Below are positions 1 to 5,096 of a stretch of 5,215 nucleotides of DNA, one piece after another. The stretch spans positions 1 to 5,215 of the forward strand of contig SICW01000053.1 of assembly GCA_009691355.1 (NCBI GenBank), given 5' to 3'. The DNA is from Candidatus Woesearchaeota archaeon (lineage in GTDB: Archaea; Nanobdellota; Nanobdellia; SCGC-AAA011-G17; GW2011-AR17). How positions within the stretch are numbered: position 1 is the stretch's first letter; each line of letters starts with the position of its first letter. The position numbers and the translations under genes are program-made. Under the pieces are notes generated by a model, which was given only the letters and a program-made list of their open reading frames with translations, made no database searches and had not been told where the DNA came from.

Positions 1-141
1 TTTCAGGTTGTGGAGCCTTTTTACTATATCTCTCAAAACCATCAAGATTGGGGAAGTTTTTTGGGATGGATGAAAAAGCAAGGCCTAAAGGGTAGTTTTT
101 TGTTTTACATCTCTAATAAACAGACGGATAAATACTTTTAA
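1..141 (+). CDS. 3' end of an unidentified protein gene (partial)
   Basis: The first forward frame is open from the window edge to a TAA at 139-141, giving the last 46 residues of a protein whose start lies outside the window. The tail is rich in aromatic residues (for example EPFYYIS, DWGSFLGWM, SFLFYIS) and ends in NKQTDKYF. I do not recognise the family, and there is no membrane segment long enough to call. It is probably a real gene: the frame runs to the stop without interruption, and the next gene starts 25 nt later with a promoter box that overlaps this stop codon, the same arrangement seen at other junctions here. It is transcribed in the same direction as the following metallopeptidase-like gene, which has its own promoter, so the two need not be co-transcribed. 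Confidence 0.6.
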   Translation, partial: FQVVEPFYYISQNHQDWGSFLGWMKKQGLKGSFLFYISNKQTDKYF

Positions 142-144
142 ATA
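136..144 (+). promoter_or_regulatory. Archaeal TATA box for the metallopeptidase-like gene
   Basis: TTTTAAATA is centred about 27 nt before the ATG at 167. Archaeal TBP boxes lie about 25-27 nt upstream of the transcription start, so the transcript would begin at or next to the ATG (leaderless). No Shine-Dalgarno-like sequence is visible before the ATG. The TAA at 139-141, the stop of the preceding gene, lies inside this box. Confidence 0.7.
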
Positions 145-166
145 GAAGCAATATGCCTCAAAATAG

Positions 167-970
167 ATGGCAAATGAAGATATTCCTGGCTTAGATATGG
201 CAGAGGCAATAGACTGGTATGAATCCTCAGGTATAGAATTCAGAGAACACAAAGAAGGTCCAGTTTTACCCTATCCTCTTGAAGGAAGAGTTCATCTAGA
301 ACTAACAGAGCCAGATCTCTACTCTCTTCTAGAGTTATTCCCCAAAGCTGCAAGACAAAGGTCTATTCTTCAAACGATAAGAGGAAAACCAACAACATGG
401 TTTCGTAGAGACTCAACGGCTGAAGAGTTTCAAGTAACGCAAGATATAGAGCAATCCATTTCTCCGACCGCACTCGTCCCTTCCTTTATTGATTATGGAC
501 GATGGAAGAATACAGGAACTCCTTCTGCAGATATTTGGCTCTATAAGCTTCCACAAGAAATCTCACGAATGGTAAGAAGAATCATTCTCGCACAAGGATT
601 TGTACATGAATATGGACATAGTATTATAGCTCCAGCACTATATACAGAGAATTATAAACTCCTTCTCCCATCTGGAAGAGAAGTAGAGGGTTTAGAATAT
701 ATTTTAGAGTTTGCAAAGCTTGCAGAAGAACACGCACCTATTTCTCATTATGCAGCAACATTTAGGGGGGAAGGAAATCTTTTTGAGAGTGCAAATCCTA
801 CATACAATGTAAAAACAGCAATCGCAGAAGAAATGACAGAAACTATTGCTGCATATCTTTTAGGATTTAGTTTTTGTGAAGAAGAAAAAAGAAGAACTAC
901 TCCTTTCATAGACAGACCAGAAATTCAAAAGGGTATAGAAGAGTTCCTAGCTGCAGAACACAAACTTTAA
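167..970 (+). CDS. Putative HExxH zinc metallopeptidase-like protein
   Basis: A 267-residue protein with HEYGH at residues 147-151, preceded by a helix-like stretch (ILAQGFV). This is the HExxH zinc signature of gluzincin-like (clan MA) peptidases: the two His would bind zinc and Glu148 would activate water. A later acidic helix, AIAEEMTETIAAY (about 218-230), could supply the third zinc ligand (Glu221, 222 or 225). No signal peptide or membrane segment is visible, so it is probably cytoplasmic. Residues 1-130 match no domain I know. The ATG is chosen because the TATA box lies about 27 nt upstream, implying a leaderless message. The TAA stop lies inside the promoter box of the next gene. Peptidase activity is inferred only from the motif. 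It could be an inactive member, or an HExxH protein with another role. Confidence 0.6.
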   Translation: MANEDIPGLDMAEAIDWYESSGIEFREHKEGPVLPYPLEGRVHLELTEPDLYSLLELFPKAARQRSILQTIRGKPTTWFRRDSTAEEFQVTQDIEQSISPTALVPSFIDYGRWKNTGTPSADIWLYKLPQEISRMVRRIILAQGFVHEYGHSIIAPALYTENYKLLLPSGREVEGLEYILEFAKLAEEHAPISHYAATFRGEGNLFESANPTYNVKTAIAEEMTETIAAYLLGFSFCEEEKRRTTPFIDRPEIQKGIEEFLAAEHKL

Positions 971-973
971 ATA
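965..973 (+). promoter_or_regulatory. Archaeal TATA box for the transglutaminase-like gene
   Basis: CTTTAAATA; its TTTAAATA core is centred about 26.5 nt before the ATG at 996, the same geometry as the box at 136-144. The stop codon of the upstream gene (TAA at 968-970) forms the middle of the box. No ribosome-binding site is evident between box and ATG, in keeping with a leaderless transcript. Confidence 0.7.
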
Positions 974-995
974 AAATCTTCTCTTCAAAGAAAGT

Positions 996-1646
996 ATGTA
1001 CGGCTTTAATCCTAAGGAAATCAAACTCTTCAAAACTTTAAACACGCCCAGAAAAGTACAAAACTTTATCGATAAAATCCCTATTAACTTTGAACCAACA
1101 GGTGATACCTTTATTTCTCCAAGAGAAGTACTTCTACAGAATCGAGCACATTGCATAGAAGCAGCATGCCTCGCAGCTGCAATTCTCAGATTTCACGGTT
1201 ACCCTCCACTCATTGTTGACCTCACATCAAAAGAAGGTGATGAAGACCATGTCATTGCAGTATTCAAGCAACATGGGCATTGGGGAGCAATATCCAAGAC
1301 AAATCATGCAGTCCTCAGATACCGAGAACCAATATACAAAAACATACGAGAACTCGTCATGTCCTATTTCCATGAGTACATACAAAATGCAACAAAAAAG
1401 AAAACCTTACGCTCCTATACAAATCCTATCAATCTCAATCAATTTGATACAAAAGGATGGACAACAGATGAAAAAGATCTTTGGTACATTGTCGATAAAA
1501 TATTTGCAACAAAACACCTCAAGATCCTCAACAGAAAACAAATCGCAACTTTACGAAAAGCAGATGATATTGAAGTAGAAGCTGGGGAAGTGATAGAATG
1601 GAAAAAGAAACTTTCTCCTCATCCTTGGATTAAAAAGAAAACTTAA
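996..1646 (+). CDS. Transglutaminase-like (Cys/His) superfamily protein
   Basis: A 216-residue protein whose centre resembles the papain-like transglutaminase fold. A nucleophile-type Cys53 sits at the start of a helix (RAHCIEAACLAAAILR), a small HGYPP turn follows, and then a strand carries His85 (DHVIAVF). GHWGAISKTNHAVLRY (residues 94-109) would be the next strand and could supply the third catalytic residue, perhaps Asn103 in place of the usual Asp. From memory, bacterial proteins share the SPREVL, AHCIEAA and AISKTNHAVLRYR segments, so this looks like a conserved but poorly characterised family rather than an orphan. The substrate is unknown; such folds act as peptidases, amidases or cross-linking enzymes. 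The C-terminal third is lysine-rich and basic. The ATG is supported by a TATA box about 26 nt upstream. The 3' end overlaps the convergent gene by 17 nt. Confidence 0.7.
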   Translation: MYGFNPKEIKLFKTLNTPRKVQNFIDKIPINFEPTGDTFISPREVLLQNRAHCIEAACLAAAILRFHGYPPLIVDLTSKEGDEDHVIAVFKQHGHWGAISKTNHAVLRYREPIYKNIRELVMSYFHEYIQNATKKKTLRSYTNPINLNQFDTKGWTTDEKDLWYIVDKIFATKHLKILNRKQIATLRKADDIEVEAGEVIEWKKKLSPHPWIKKKT

Positions 1647-2082
1647 CTATCTCGGAATTAAAACGAGGAGCATCTATAAGGTAATGTTCTAGACCTCGTG
1701 TTTTTCTTCTCCATTTCTCTTCTTCAGCAAGAATAAGAAATGCATCTGTACAAGGAAAAATACCTGGATGCCTTGTTAATTTTCCAGTATGATATTGAAA
1801 TGCCCGAACAAGGGGTCCTAATTGCCAACCAAAAATAATATTCTCAAACTGAGGTACAAAAAGATCAAACACATCTTCACCATTATATGCAAAGATAACA
1901 CCTAAAGCATACGGAACAGAACCAATTTCTTGTGTAAGATGTGGAAGAACTGTATTCCAAAATTCCTTTGCTTGTTTTCGAGGATCATCCTTTCCATAAA
2001 CTTCTAGAGCAGATTCATGCAAATAGAAACGTCCTTTCTGCCGTTCACTAAGCATCTTATTCTGTGAGTGAAATAAAGCCAT
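1630..2082 (-). CDS. Hypothetical protein, 150 aa
   Basis: I do not recognise this 150-residue protein. It looks soluble, with no signal peptide or membrane segment, and is mixed alpha/beta in character. A basic, helix-prone N-terminal half (to about residue 50) is followed by a hydrophobic, aromatic stretch (PYALGVIFAY, VFDLFVPQF). A conserved-looking patch, TRHPGIFPCTDAF (about 103-115), precedes a charged EEEKWRRK helix. The single Cys and nearby His are not in a known catalytic arrangement. It lies downstream of asnS on the same strand, 33 nt away, but has its own TATA box 27 nt before its ATG, so it is probably transcribed separately and leaderless. Its stop lies inside the convergent transglutaminase-like gene. 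The clean frame, promoter and natural composition make it a likely real gene; function is unknown. Confidence 0.65.
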   Translation of the reverse strand: MALFHSQNKMLSERQKGRFYLHESALEVYGKDDPRKQAKEFWNTVLPHLTQEIGSVPYALGVIFAYNGEDVFDLFVPQFENIIFGWQLGPLVRAFQYHTGKLTRHPGIFPCTDAFLILAEEEKWRRKTRGLEHYLIDAPRFNSEIVKFSF

Positions 2083-2104
2083 AACAAAAAAAACGAAAGA
2101 ACCT

Positions 2105-2113
2105 CTATTTAAG
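2105..2113 (-). promoter_or_regulatory. Archaeal TATA box for the 150-aa gene
   Basis: Read on the minus strand this is CTTAAATAG, with TTAAATA centred 27 nt before the ATG whose first base is 2082. It begins two bases after the asnS stop codon (TAA at 2118-2116). The short gap to the ATG is A/T-rich and shows no Shine-Dalgarno-like sequence, so the transcript is probably leaderless. Confidence 0.65.
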
Positions 2114-2115
2114 CA

Positions 2116-3411
2116 TTACGGCTTGTATCGGTCTGGAGTTCTAGGAAAGGCAATCGCATCTTTAATGTTCTCAAGACCACAAATCCACGCAATAACTCGT
2201 TCAGTGCCCATACCAAAACCACCATGCGGTACTGAACCATACCTTCGTGTATCCAAATAAAAGTCATAGTCCCTAGGATTTTCCCCTTGTTTTCTCAAAT
2301 TATCTTCAATCTTAGAGATATCTTCTTCTCTTTGAGAAGCTCCAACAATTTCTCCATAATGTTCTGGAGCAATAATATCAAAACCTAGAACCACTTTAGG
2401 ATTTTCAGGGTCTTCTTTCATATAGAAAGCTTTGACAATTTTGGGATATCTAGTAATAATAACAGGAGTATCATACCATTCTGATAAAATATCTTCTTCA
2501 ACAGTTCGTAAGTCTTTCCCCCATTCTACTTTCATTTTTGCTTTCTTCTCTAATTCTTTGACAATCTCTGTATATGTCGTTCGTGGAAAGGGCTTATGAA
2601 GACTCGGTTCCAGTTTTTTAGGATCCCTTTCTAAGATTTTTAACTCTTCTTGATTAGTATCTAAAACTGCTTTGATACATGCCTTAATCACTCCTTCTGC
2701 ATGATCCTGTATATCTTCAAACTTTGACCATGCCATTTCCATCTCTGCATGCCAGTATTCCGTCAAATGCCGTGAAGTTTTTGATTTTTCTGCACGAAAA
2801 GAAGGAGCAAGAGTATAGATTTTTTCTAGTGAAAAGATTGCAGGCTCAGCTTGTAACTGCCACGTCTGTGCTAAAAAAACAGAGTCCCCAAAATAAGGAA
2901 CTTTAAACACTTCAGAGCCACCCTCAGCCTGTGTTGGCTGAAAAATCGGACTTTGATACTCATAAAAACCTCTACTTCTAAAATACTGATGCACTGCACC
3001 AAAAATCGTACTCCTAATTTTCAGAATAGCAGTCATTTTTCGAGAACGCAGCCACAAATGCCTATTATCTGCAAGAAACTCTATACTTGTATCTTTTTGA
3101 ATAGGAAAATTATCACATTTTCCCACAATATGCAAATCAGTAATACTCATTTCATAGCCTGTAGGAGCTCGTTCATCCTTCTTAATTTCTCCTGTAAGCT
3201 CAAGTGCAGTTTCTATACCAATACTTTCTGCATCCTTCCAAATAACTTCAGAAACCTTATCTTTCTCAATAACACATTGGATAATATTTGTAGAGTCTCT
3301 AAGGGTAATAAATCGTAGTTTATTTGATCCTCTTTCTCGGTAACACCACCCATGCAAAGAAACCTTTCCTTTTCCTTGCTTTATTGCTTCTTGAATAGAG
3401 ATAAAAACCAT
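2116..3411 (-). CDS. asnS: Asparaginyl-tRNA synthetase (archaeal type)
   Basis: Class II synthetase that charges tRNA-Asn with asparagine using ATP, in the cytoplasm. Using the ATG at 3411 it has 431 residues, the usual archaeal AsnRS length. Residues ~15-105 form the OB-fold anticodon-binding domain (VSLHGWCYRERGSNKLRFITLRD lies in its first strands). Motif 1 ends near SPIFQP (154-159). Motif 2 spans FRAEKSKTSRHLTEYWHAE (205-223). Motif 3 contains GGFGMGTER (397-405), and the protein ends PRTPDRYKP. The segment AIFSLEKIYTLAPSFRAEKSKT is AsnRS-like rather than AspRS-like. The OB domain separates it from the archaeal asparagine synthetase paralogue that lost it. A TTG nine bases upstream (3420) would add three residues and has GAGG five bases before it, but the TATA box 24-25 nt before the ATG favours a leaderless ATG start. 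Confidence 0.92.
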   Translation of the reverse strand: MVFISIQEAIKQGKGKVSLHGWCYRERGSNKLRFITLRDSTNIIQCVIEKDKVSEVIWKDAESIGIETALELTGEIKKDERAPTGYEMSITDLHIVGKCDNFPIQKDTSIEFLADNRHLWLRSRKMTAILKIRSTIFGAVHQYFRSRGFYEYQSPIFQPTQAEGGSEVFKVPYFGDSVFLAQTWQLQAEPAIFSLEKIYTLAPSFRAEKSKTSRHLTEYWHAEMEMAWSKFEDIQDHAEGVIKACIKAVLDTNQEELKILERDPKKLEPSLHKPFPRTTYTEIVKELEKKAKMKVEWGKDLRTVEEDILSEWYDTPVIITRYPKIVKAFYMKEDPENPKVVLGFDIIAPEHYGEIVGASQREEDISKIEDNLRKQGENPRDYDFYLDTRRYGSVPHGGFGMGTERVIAWICGLENIKDAIAFPRTPDRYKP

Positions 3412-3431
3412 ACTACTCAAATTTTCCTCAG

Positions 3432-3441
3432 ATTTAAATAT
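3432..3441 (-). promoter_or_regulatory. Archaeal TATA box for asnS
   Basis: Minus-strand ATATTTAAAT, centred 24-25 nt before the ATG at 3411 but only about 16 nt before the upstream TTG at 3420. The spacing therefore decides for the ATG as start. The TAA that ends the broken upstream reading frame (3436-3434) lies inside the box. Confidence 0.6.
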
Positions 3442-3644
3442 CTAACGGTGAGATGTTTCGTGTACTTTTTAGCTTGATATGATCTATACCCCAGCGTTGC
3501 AAATCTTGAAAAACAACAGACAGAGCAAGCCCTGAACTGTCTTCAAGAGCAAGAACTAGCTCAGGTAAATCGTCTCATCCATGCACAGAAAGTGTATCTG
3601 CAACTAAGACAACAGTCGGCTCTCCAACAGTCGTTCACAGTCAT
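3434..3644 (-). pseudogene. Broken small reading frame upstream of asnS
   Basis: On the minus strand the frame ending in TAA at 3436-3434 reads as convincing protein. Forty-six codons (3574-3437) include PELVLALEDSSGLALSVV and QDLQRWGIDHIKLKSTR. An in-frame TGA at 3577-3575 interrupts it, and nineteen more coding-like codons precede that (TTVGEPTVVLVADTLSVHG). The best start, an ATG at 3644-3642, is out of frame; removing one A near 3635/3634 would join it as MTVTTVGEP. So one frameshift and one nonsense codon separate the present sequence from an intact ~70-codon gene. A weak TATA-like CTTTTTATG lies about 27 nt before that ATG. I do not recognise the product. A hand count gives 75 G/C in 170 bases (3481-3650, 44%), higher than a typical stretch of tgt (about 30-40% in two 60-base samples). 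Sequencing error or recoding are alternatives to decay. Confidence 0.5.
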
Positions 3645-3675
3645 AATATGAGAATTATAAACCTCCATAAAAAGC

Positions 3676-3684
3676 TTTTTAAAC
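3676..3684 (+). promoter_or_regulatory. Archaeal TATA box for tgt
   Basis: TTTTTAAAC, centred about 26 nt before the tgt ATG at 3706, matching the geometry of the other first genes in the window. No Shine-Dalgarno-like sequence precedes the ATG, so a leaderless transcript is likely. A weaker opposite-strand element (3667-3675) next to it could have served the broken reading frame, making this a small divergent promoter region. Confidence 0.65.
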
Positions 3685-3705
3685 ATGGCCAAAGCCTAAA
3701 AATCT

Positions 3706-4800
3706 ATGTTTAGCTTAGTAAAAGAAGATGGAAATGCCCGTGTAGGAATTCTTAAAACTGCTCATGGAGAAGTAGAAACGCCTTTTTTCATGCCCGTAGC
3801 TACTCGTGGCGTGGGTCGTTTCGTTTCTGCAGAAGATTACATTCAAGCAAAAGTAAAAGTTATTATCGCAAACGCCTTCTTCCTTTCACTCACACCCGGT
3901 TTAGAAATGTTTGAAAAACGTGGAGGAATTCACAAATTTATGCATTATCCAGGAATTATTTTCACAGACTGTGGTGGCTTTCAAATGCTTCGGGAAAACC
4001 TTCTCTTAGAAACAACAAACAATGGCATTCTCTTAAAAAATCCTGAAGGAAAAGATGTCTTTATGCGCCCAGAAAAACTTTTAGAAATAAGTAAAAAAAT
4101 TAACTCTGATGTTATCATGGCTTTAGACTGTGTCCTTCCCTACGGAAGATCAAGAGAGCAATACCTAGAGGCACTCCAAAAATCTCATCGATGGACAAAG
4201 AAATGTAAGGATCTCCATAGTGGAGAACAACTTCTTTTTGGGATCACACAAGGAGGAACCTTTGAAGATTTACGAGAGTCTAGTGCAAAGGCAATCAATG
4301 CAATGGACTTTGATGGGAACGCTATTGGTGGTGTAGGCATTGGAGAACCTTCTGAGTTATTATACAAAATGGTAGATATATCCATACCTCACTTAAACAA
4401 GAACAAACCTCGTTATGTCATGGGCTTAGGAAAACCAGAACAGATTATTGAATGTGTAGAACGAGGAATAGATATTTTTGATAGTATTTACCCACAGAAA
4501 AATGCACGTCATGGGATGTTATTTACGTTCTCAGGTATTATAGATCTCGGAAAAGAGATATACAAATTTGACGAACTTCCTATTGAGCAGTCTTGTCTTT
4601 GTTTCACCTGTCAAACATTCTCTCGTTCTTATCTTCGGTACCTCTTAAAAAAAGATGATGCAGTAGGAAAACGCTTTCTCACTATTCACAATCTATTCTT
4701 CATGCAAGAGTTTATGAGAAAAATACGTGAAAGTATTAGGGAAGGAAAGTTTCAAGAGTTTAAAAAAGAGTTTCTAAGAAAGCATAAGAAAATGAATTAA
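3706..4800 (+). CDS. tgt: tRNA-guanine transglycosylase, bacterial/eukaryotic type
   Basis: A 364-residue TIM-barrel enzyme that swaps a guanine in tRNA for a 7-deazaguanine base. It aligns end to end with bacterial TGTs (usually ~370-390 aa) and lacks the C-terminal PUA extension of archaeosine TGTs. Using Zymomonas TGT numbers in brackets: general acid/base Asp88 [102] in TDCGGFQ; base-binding Asp141 [156], Gln182 [203] and Gly208-Gly209; nucleophile Asp259 [280] in GIDIFDS; zinc ligands Cys297, Cys299, Cys302 and His328 (CLCFTC and TIHN). All core catalytic residues are present. Pocket positions differ: Cys89 replaces Ser103, Val143 replaces Cys158 (human QTRT1 also has Val there), and Ile212 replaces Val233. 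Expected target is G34 of GUN-anticodon tRNAs, but the base inserted (preQ1, queuine or another) is uncertain. Start supported by the TATA box; the TAA overlaps the convergent stop. Confidence 0.9.
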   Translation: MFSLVKEDGNARVGILKTAHGEVETPFFMPVATRGVGRFVSAEDYIQAKVKVIIANAFFLSLTPGLEMFEKRGGIHKFMHYPGIIFTDCGGFQMLRENLLLETTNNGILLKNPEGKDVFMRPEKLLEISKKINSDVIMALDCVLPYGRSREQYLEALQKSHRWTKKCKDLHSGEQLLFGITQGGTFEDLRESSAKAINAMDFDGNAIGGVGIGEPSELLYKMVDISIPHLNKNKPRYVMGLGKPEQIIECVERGIDIFDSIYPQKNARHGMLFTFSGIIDLGKEIYKFDELPIEQSCLCFTCQTFSRSYLRYLLKKDDAVGKRFLTIHNLFFMQEFMRKIRESIREGKFQEFKKEFLRKHKKMN

Positions 4801-5093
4801 TCAAATAAAGATAATGTTGCAGTTTCGTAAATTCGAGGTGAGTATCCCCTCTTTTTTAATGCTCTCATATGTTGACCAACGCAAACCTCAAGATACGCCC
4901 CACAAACAAAAAGATTTCCTACATTTTCAAGTGAATAAGGAATAAGATTAGGTTCCCTCCGTACACTTACCCAACGGCTGTTTCTCTTCAATCTTTGAAT
5001 CTCTTCAAACACATCTAAAGCATTTTCACGAAAAGAACCAGCAATATCTATCTGAATACATCTTTCATGAACAATAACATAAAGATCATTCAT
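4797..5093 (-). CDS. Small protein with isochorismatase-like C-terminal segment (98 aa)
   Basis: A 98-residue protein whose second half, LFVCGAYLEVCVGQHMRALK followed by KRGYSPRIYETATLS (about 61-95), resembles the C-terminal core of isochorismatase/nicotinamidase-type cysteine hydrolases: a strand ending in G, then a Cys-Val helix start (Cys71), then GY and a strand. The N-terminal Asp and the Lys of the usual Asp-Lys-Cys triad are not evident, and it is about half the normal ~180-residue length, so hydrolase activity is doubtful; the similarity may be only fold-level. It is the second gene of a minus-strand operon: its ATG comes three bases after the upstream stop, and a GAGGA sits 7 nt before it, unlike the leaderless genes. 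Its TAA and the convergent tgt TAA share the palindrome TTAA at 4797-4800. Confidence 0.55.
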   Translation of the reverse strand: MNDLYVIVHERCIQIDIAGSFRENALDVFEEIQRLKRNSRWVSVRREPNLIPYSLENVGNLFVCGAYLEVCVGQHMRALKKRGYSPRIYETATLSLFD

Positions 5094-5096
5094 ACA

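Noticed and set aside
947..1156. 69-codon minus-strand frame across the junction of the two hydrolase-like genes
   Set aside because: Antisense to two better supported genes and to their promoter module; no start signals.
1213..1578. 121-codon open frame overlapping the transglutaminase-like gene in another frame
   Set aside because: No promoter or ribosome site; the in-frame gene has recognisable motifs and explains the sequence.
2953..3318. 121-codon open frame on the + strand inside asnS
   Set aside because: It is antisense to a confidently identified synthetase, and its composition (Ser, Thr, Asn, Phe, Cys rich) is that of a shadow frame.
3557..3640. tRNA-like boxes: TAGCTCAGG at 3557-3565 (D-arm-like) and GTTCACAG at 3633-3640
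   Set aside because: The D-stem partner, acceptor stem pairing and a TTCRA T-loop are missing, so no cloverleaf can be drawn; the match is to part of the broken minus-strand reading frame.
3469..3648. Gln-rich open stretch on the + strand (for example LEKQQTEQALNCLQEQEL)
   Set aside because: It has no usable start codon, and its Gln/Glu richness is the expected mirror of Leu-rich codons on the opposite strand, where the translation looks more natural.
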